64,000 nucleotides of DNA from positions 124,001 to 188,000 of the forward strand of contig JAHQIW010003882.1 of assembly GCA_019055375.1 (NCBI GenBank). Direction: 5' to 3'. The stretch's first letter is position 1. The number at the start of each line of letters is the position of its first letter. Below are positions 54,845-64,000 of the stretch, in pieces. A program made the position numbers and the translations under genes. The stretch comes from Parelaphostrongylus tenuis (Eukaryota; Nematoda; Chromadorea; Rhabditida; Metastrongylidae). The notes under the pieces are model-generated. The model did no database searches. It was not told where the DNA came from and was given only the letters and a program-made list of their open reading frames with translations.

Positions 54845-57800
54845 ATATTAATGAGTTTATTAGGAATAAATATATTAATATTAAATTAATATATTATATT
54901 TTGAATTAAATATATATAATATTTTAAATTTATTTATATTTATAAATATTTAATTTATTTACATTAATTATATAATAAAAATATATATTAATATAAAGTT
55001 AAATATTGTATATATATATTATATATTTTATATTATTTTATATTATTAAATTATAATTTATTTAATTTATTTTATTTAAATATATATATATTATTTTTTA
55101 TATTATAAATATTAATATATTTTAAATATTATTATTAATTATATATTATATATAATTTTAATATATTATTATATAATATATTATTTTAATTGATAAATTT
55201 TTATAATATATATAAATATTATATTTTTTATATTATATATATTTATTAATATGTATAAATTTAATATATATATTAATTAAATTATTTAGATATTATATAT
55301 ATATAATTAAATGATAATAAAAATATTTATTATATATATAATATATATTATTATTATATAATATATATTTATTTATTTATTATATGTTTTTATATATAAA
55401 TATTTATAATTATTAATTTATTTATATTATTTTATATATATATATTAATTATATTTAATTTATTATTTATTTATAAGAAAATTATATATATTATATATTA
55501 TTAATATATATATTTATATTTATATATTTAAAAAAATATATTATATATATTATTTATATTTTTAATTATAATAAAATAATTTTATTAATTAAATTATATA
55601 TTTTATTATTATTATATTATATAATTTTTTATATATATTAATATATTTTTTTAATATATATTTAATTTAATTATTTATAATAAATAATATTATATTATTT
55701 ATTATTTTTATATTTTTATATATTATTATAAATATTTATATAATTATTATATTAATAATATTATTATTTTATATTTATTATTATTTATTTATATTATATA
55801 AATATATATTATAATATTAATATATATAATAATATTAATTTAATATATATATTATATTTATTTTATTTTATTATTTTATGAAATTTGTATTATTAATATT
55901 TATTAATTATATAATATTATTAATATGTTAAATTTATAATTATTTTTAATTATATAATATATATTAATTAGATTTAAAATTAAATTATAATTTTATATAA
56001 TAATAGATATATTATTTATTTTAATATATTTAAATTATTATATTATAAAATTTATAATATTTTTAAATTTATTTATTTATTATATTTATATAATATATTA
56101 TATATGATTAATTATTATATTATTTAAATAATTATATTTTATATTAAATATAATATAATATAATTATATATATTAAATATTTTTATATTATTAAATTAAT
56201 TATTATAATTATTTATTATATAATATATAAATTTTATATATAATATTTTTTTATATTTATTATTATATTATATATATTTATTATATAATATTATTATATA
56301 TTTAATAAATATAATTATATTAAATATTAATATATTAATTAAAAATATAATAATAATATTATATATATATAATATTATATTATTTAATTTTTTATTTATT
56401 TTATATAATAATTATATAAAATTATTAATTATAAAATTATTTATAATATATTATTATTTATTAATATTTAAATAAATTATTTTTAAAAATATTATTTTTT
56501 TTTATATAATAATTATAATAATATTTATTAATTAATTTTTAATTATATTATATAAATATAATAATATATTATTTAAAATATATAATATTATATAATATTT
56601 ATTATTATTTTTAATTATATAAATTTTATATTAAGTATATATATTTATTAAATAATTTATATTAATATATTTATATTTAATATTGATTAAATATTAATTT
56701 AAATTATTATTATTATTATATATTATATTATTATTTTAATATATATATAAATTAATAATTATAATTATATTTATATATTAATTATAATTAATATTTAAAT
56801 TATTTATAAATAATTAATATATATTATTTTATTTATAGTAATATATAATTATTTTTATTACTGATTTTTTTATTATTTAATAATTATTTATATTATTATT
56901 ATTATCTATAATTATATTTTATAATGATATCTATTTAATAATATTTTTACTATATAATATAATATTATAATATAATATATTATTTATATATTAATATATA
57001 AATATTATTATTTATTATTATAAATATTAATATATTATAAATATATATATATTTATATTATTATATATATATAATATTATTAATATATATATATTTATTT
57101 AATATTATAATATTATATATATATTATTATATTTATATATATAATATATATATATATATTATTTTATATTAATATTATAAATATATATATTATATATATA
57201 TATTATAATTAAATATTATATTTAATTTTATTTATAATATTATTATAATATATATTTAATTTTATTTATATATAATTATTATATATTTATATTCAATATA
57301 TTATTATATTAATATATTATATTTATTTTTATTTATATTATATAATATTATTTATATATATTAAATATTATTATATATTTATTATAATATAATATTATTA
57401 TATTTAATATATAATTTTATAATTATAAATTTTATATTTATTAAAATTATATAATTATATAAATATTTTTATATATAATAATATTTATATATAATTAATT
57501 ATAAATTATATTAAATATATATTTTATATAATATATTAAATATTATATATATTATTATATTAATATATTTAATTATATTATTATATTATAATTATTATAT
57601 TATAATATATTTATTATTAATTATATTATATTATTTATTATATTTATAATTATTATTTATTATAATTATTATTATTATATATATATATTAATATTATATT
57701 TATTATATATATATAATAATTATATATTTTATATATTTATAATATATTAATTTTTATTATTAATATAATATATTTAATGATATATATATTAATATATATT

Positions 57801-60800
57801 ATAATATATTTATTATTATAATATTTATATATATTTATTTATATTTATATTAATAATTTATTATATATATAATATTATTATTATATATTATTATATTTAT
57901 TTATATTTATATATATTATATTATATTATATATTATTATATATATTATTATATTTATATATATTAATATTTTATTATTATAAATATAATTATTATATTAA
58001 TTATTTATATATTTATTATATTATTATTATTAATTTATATATTATATATTTATATATTTATATTATTATATTTAATATTTATTATATTTTAATATATATT
58101 ATTTATATATATTATATATTTATTATATATTTATTATATATAATATAATTATATATATATATTATTTAATATTATATTTTAATTATATTATTTATATATT
58201 ATATATATATTATAATATTATTTATATATTTTTATATTATTATATTATTATATATTTTATTTAATTTTTATTATATAATATTAATATTATTATTATATTA
58301 ATATATTATATTATTTATATATTATTATATATTATTATATAATATATATTATTATTTATATATAATATATTTATTAATTATATTTATTATATTATTTAAT
58401 ATTATATTATTATTATTAATATTATTTATATAATATTTATATATTATTATATTTATATATTTATTATATATATTATATATATATTTATATAATATATAAT
58501 TTATTATATATTATTATTAATTTTATATATTTTATATTATATTATATAATATATTATTTTATATTATATATTTATATTATATATTATATTATTATATTTA
58601 TTATAATTTATATTTATATTTATTATAATATATTATTTATATATATTTATTTTATTATATAATATTATATATTTATATTATATATTATTTAATATATTAT
58701 ATTATTTATATTTATTAATAATATTTATATATTATTATATTTATTATTAATAATTAATATTATTAATATATTATTATATTATATATTTTATATTTTATAT
58801 ATATATATTATTATAATATTATATTATTTATTATATATTTATTATTTTATATATATATTATATTATATTTATAATTAATAATTATATTATAATTATTATT
58901 TTATATTATTATTAATATATATATTTATATATTTAATATATATATTAATTATTAATATTATATTATTTATAATATTATTTATATATTTATATTATTATTT
59001 ATTTATTATATATTATTATTTATATTTTTATATATTTATATTTATTATATTATAATATATTATATATTTATATTAATATTATTATTATTAATAATTTATT
59101 ATTATATATTATATATTTAATTTTTATATATATTATTTATATATTATTTATATAATATATATTAATTATATATATATATTATATATATTATATTTATTTA
59201 TATATTATATTATATATTTATATTATTATTATATATTATATTAATATATTATAATTTATATATTTATATAATATATTTATATATTATATTATTTATATAT
59301 ATTATATTAATATATAATATTATATATATTTATATTATTATATTATTATATATTATTATAATATTATATATTTATATTATAATATTAATATATTATATTA
59401 TATATATTATTTAATATATATTTATATATATTTATTTATATAATATTATATATTAATTATTATATTTATTATATATTATATTATTATATTTATATTATAT
59501 ATTATATATATATTATATATTATATATATTTATTATATTTATATATTATTAATATATATATATTATATAATATATTATATTTATATATATATATTATATT
59601 ATATTATAAATATATTATATTATTATATAATTATATAATTTATTAATTTTTATATATTATATATATTATATATTTTATATATTTATATATTATTTAATAT
59701 TATTTATAATATTAATATTATATTTATATTTAATTTATATATATTTAATATTATTTATATATTTATATTATATATATTTTATATTTATATATTTTATATT
59801 ATATTATATATTTATATATTATATATTAATAATATTTTATATTTTATTTATATATTATTATATTTATTATAATATTATATTATTAATTAATATTATTATT
59901 TATATATTATTATTATTTTATATTATTTTATATTATTATTATATTATATTATATATTTTATTTAATATATTATTTATTATATTAATATATTATATTTATT
60001 TATTAATATTTATATTTATTTATATTTATTATATTATTTATAATTATTATATATATTATAATATTATATTTATTTATAATATTATATTATATTATATATT
60101 AATTATTTTATATATTATTATTATTTATTATATATTTATATTTTATATTAATATTATATTATTATTATATTATAATAATATTATTATTATTTTATATATA
60201 TTTATAATATATATTTATATTATTTTATATTATTATATTATATATTATATTATATTATTATATATATTATATATTATATTATTTATATATTATTATTTAT
60301 ATTATATTTATTATATATATTATTATTATTATATTTATATATTATATTTATATTTTTAATATTTATATATTTATATTATTTAATTATATATATTATATTA
60401 TATTTATAATTATATATTATTTAATTATATTATTATTATTTATATTATATTTATTATATATTTATATTATTTATAATTATATATTATTTATTATTATATT
60501 ATATTATATTATTATATATTATAATTATATTTATTATTTATATTATATATTTATATATTATATTATTATTTAATATTTATATATTATATTTATATATTTT
60601 ATATAATATTTATTATTTATTATATATTATATATATATTTATATATATTATTTATTATTATATTATAATATATATTATATATTAATATATTTATATATTA
60701 TATAATTATATTATATTATTATATATTTATATATTATTATATTTATAATATTATAATATTATTATTAATTTATTTTATTTATATATTATATTTATTATAT

Positions 60801-63715
60801 TATATTATTTAATTTATATTTATTATTATATATATTATATATTTATTATATATTATTATTATTTATATTTTATATTATATTATATATTATTATTATATAA
60901 TTTATATTATTATTTATTATATTATATATTATATATTATATATTATATATCATTTATTATATTATTTTATATTATTTATATATATTATATTATTATATAT
61001 ATTTATTATTATATATTATATTTTATATATTTATTATATTATATATTTTATATATATTATTAATATTATTATATATTTATTTATTATTATATTATATTAT
61101 ATATTATATTTATTTAATTATATTATTATATATATTATATTTTATAATATTATTATAATATATTATTTATTATTATATTATTTATATTATATTTATATTA
61201 TATATTATATTTATAATATAATTATTATTTATTTTATATTTAATATATTATTATTTATAATTATATTATTTATATATTTTATTAATTATATATTTTATTA
61301 TATATTTATATTTATATATATTTATATTATATATTTATTAATATATTATATTTTATAATATTATTTATTTTAATTTATATTTATATTTATTATATTATAT
61401 TTATATATTTATTATTTTATTATATATATTTATTATATATTATATTATTTATATATTATTTTTAATATATATTTATTATATATTATTTTATTATTTATAA
61501 TATATATTATATATATTTATATTATTATATATATTATTATATTATTATATTATATATTTATTAATTATAATATATATATTATTTATATATTATATATATT
61601 ATATTATTATATATATTTATATATTATTATATAATATATTATTATTATATTATCTATTTATATTAATATATAATTATTTATATTATTATAATTATATAAT
61701 ATATTTTATATATATATTATTATATATTATATATTTTATAATTTATATATTAATTATTTTATATTTATATATATTATTATATTATATTAATATTAATATA
61801 TATTTATTATATATATATTATTTATTATTTATATATATTATTATATTTATTATTATATATTTATTTATTAATATATAATATTATATTTTTATATTATATT
61901 ATATAATATATTTATATTATAATATATATTTATATATATTATATATTTATCTATTAATTTATATATTTATTATATATTATATAATTATATTATTTTATTA
62001 TTATTTATATATTATATATTATATATTATTTATTTATTATTTTATATAATTATAATATATTATATTATATTATTTATAATATTTATATAATATCTTATTT
62101 TATATTATATATTATTTATATTTATTATATATTATTAATATTATACTTTTTAATTATATTATTTATATATTATCTTATTAATATTATATATTTATTATAT
62201 TTATATTTATATATATTATATTATATATTATATATATAATTATTATTATATTATTATTATATAATTATATATTATTATTATATTTTAATTATATATTTTA
62301 ATTATATATTTATAATATATATTATTATATATATATATATAATATTATATTTTATATATTATTTATATTTATATTATATATTTACCATTATACATTATAT
62401 TATATAATATTTACATTATTAATATATATATTTATTTTATATTTTATTATATATATAATTATTTATTAATATCTATTATTATATAATATATTATTATATT
62501 ATATTATTATTAATATATTATTATATTATATTATTACTATATATTTATTCTATTTATATTATATAATAATATTTTTATAATTATTAATATAATTTATTAT
62601 ATATATATTTATATTATTATTAGCTATTTTAATTTATTTATTTTAATATATATTTAATTATATATAATTTATATTATATATATTATATTAATAATTATTT
62701 TATATATTATTTATTTATATATAATATATATATAAATTATATATTAAATTTATTTAATATATAATATATATTTTATTATTATATTATAATATATTTAATA
62801 ATTATTTTATTTATATATATATTATTATATTATTATAATTATTATTATTATTTATATTAATTATTTTATTTATAATATATATTATTCATTTTATATTTAT
62901 ATGTAATATATATATATATTATTATAATATAAATATTTATTATTAATATTTATTAATATTAATATTATTAATATTTATAATTATATAATTATATTTATAT
63001 ATATTTATAATATATTTTATTAATATTAATATTATATACTATATTATATAATATATATTATATATAATATATTATATTATATTTTATTATTTATGATTAT
63101 ATTAATATATAATATCATTATAAATATATATATAATTAATTATATTCTATTAATTAATTATAAATACTCTTATTATTTATATATTATAAATATTATTATA
63201 TAATTGTAAATATATATATATATAAATATAACATATATTAATTATTATATAATAATATTAATATTAATTTTTATATTAATATTATTATGTTCTTATTATA
63301 AATTAATATATATATTTATATAATTATTATATTATAATTTTAAAATAATTAAACTTATATAATTACTTATTTAATAATATAATTATTTATTTATAATATA
63401 TTATTATTAAATTACTATAATTACGATTTTATATTATATATTTTTATAAATTTATAATATAATAATTGATAAATATATTATATTTATTTAGATATAATAT
63501 TATATATTAAGATATATATTTTTTAATTATTATTATATTATTATGATATTATAAATTTTATAATATAATAATATACTTAAATAATAATATATAAATTATA
63601 TAATTTATTATTATAATATAATTAATTTTAATTTTTTATATTAATTATATTTTTTATTATATTAATTATATATCAATATATACACTATATAATATAAATA
63701 CTAATTATTTAAATC
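54845..63715. repeat. 8.9-kb nearly pure A/T low-complexity block
   Basis: Essentially only A and T with isolated G or C. Three zones are visible. From 54.85 to about 57.6 kb A and T runs of both kinds occur (AATTTA, TTAAATAT), with sparse G. From about 57.6 to 62.5 kb the plus strand is a disordered mix of TA, TTA and TTTA units with few AA steps and the rare interruptions mostly C. From about 62.5 kb AA and AAA return and G/C interruptions become more frequent toward 63.7 kb. No fixed repeat period is visible to the eye. Codon-level reading is meaningless here. It may be an AT satellite, or a noisy consensus over an AT microsatellite array. Confidence 0.9.
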
Positions 63716-64000
63716 AATCATTCTTAAACTTAAAATTATATTAATTTTATTAAATTTTGTTGATTTATATCATTCGTCTATATCACTAGTCTATCATACT
63801 TTTTCATAAAACATATTTATTTAATATAAATACCAATATATATATTAAACTATGTAATAATTTATTACCTTGTCAATAATTTCATTACTAAGCCCTTAAT
63901 TATTTTATAATTTAACTCTTTTTTGTTGTTTTTTTTTTTTTTCGTTTTTTTTTCTATTATATTTAGTTACCTAAATAGTTATATTCTTCAAATCTTTAAT
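63716..64000. other. AT-rich flank, normal complexity
   Basis: Ordinary C and G content resumes (for example CTAAGCCCTTAATTATT near 63890). A T-rich run of about 17 T followed by C, G and another T run lies at 63930-63955. No gene. Confidence 0.6.

Noticed and set aside
54845..63715. Inserted mitochondrial AT-rich region or mitochondrial genome piece
   Set aside because: No mitochondrial gene or tRNA flanks it, and 8.9 kb is much longer than usual nematode mitochondrial AT-rich regions. It cannot be excluded from sequence alone but has no support.

Overview
The window looks like a gene-poor, transposon-rich stretch of a nematode nuclear genome, most likely a strongylid (hookworm-like) worm. 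No frame stays open for more than about 180 codons. There is no rRNA, no intact tRNA gene and no bacterial-style operon. What can be read is a graveyard of eukaryotic mobile elements. The family mix points to a strongylid: RTE-type non-LTR retrotransposons whose linker and reverse transcriptase read like the abundant hookworm family, mariner transposases of the hookworm 'bandit' type, a piggyBac-like remnant and tRNA-derived SINEs. The genus is an inference.

Layout. 0-8.9 kb: mostly unassignable sequence with SINE fragments (about 2.0, 2.3, 5.9 and 7.5 kb). 8.9-10.6 kb: a 5'-truncated RTE copy. 10.9-12.8 kb: a composite repeat with three degenerate tandem units of about 340 bp, found again at 41.6-43.8 kb. 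12.8-13.7 kb: an internally deleted mariner with both ends. 16.35-16.62 kb: a 27-bp minisatellite that reads as nine-residue repeats. 18.0-19.6 kb: two mariner remnants back to back, then a 0.3-kb repeat seen again at 43.9 kb. 20-26 kb: a few exon-like open segments and a SINE. 26.2-28.7 kb: a longer, more decayed RTE copy broken by a 184-bp insertion with a target duplication. 29.1 kb: a MITE-like element. 30-37 kb: a possible terminal exon, two SINEs and a foldback arm. 37.7-40 kb: mariner and piggyBac remnants. 41.6-50 kb: composite repeat copy 2, SINE clusters and more mariner. 51.8-54.3 kb: two large inverted-repeat elements and an intact SINE with a perfect 13-bp target duplication.

At 54.77 kb the sequence becomes a purine/G-rich tract ending in 15 consecutive G. 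From 54,845 to about 63.7 kb (8.9 kb) it is almost pure A/T. The centre of that block is strand-asymmetric: TA, TTA and TTTA units with very few AA. The last 0.3 kb is ordinary AT-rich DNA. This block is either a real AT satellite or a sequencing/assembly product, and the sequence alone cannot decide.

The elements fit one story. RTE reverse transcriptase probably supplied the machinery that copied the tRNA-derived SINEs (short variable target duplications). Mariner-type cut-and-paste activity explains the TA-flanked remnants. The inverted-repeat elements look like non-autonomous DNA transposons with no transposase source in this window. Host gene content is at best a few exons, none recognised by family.
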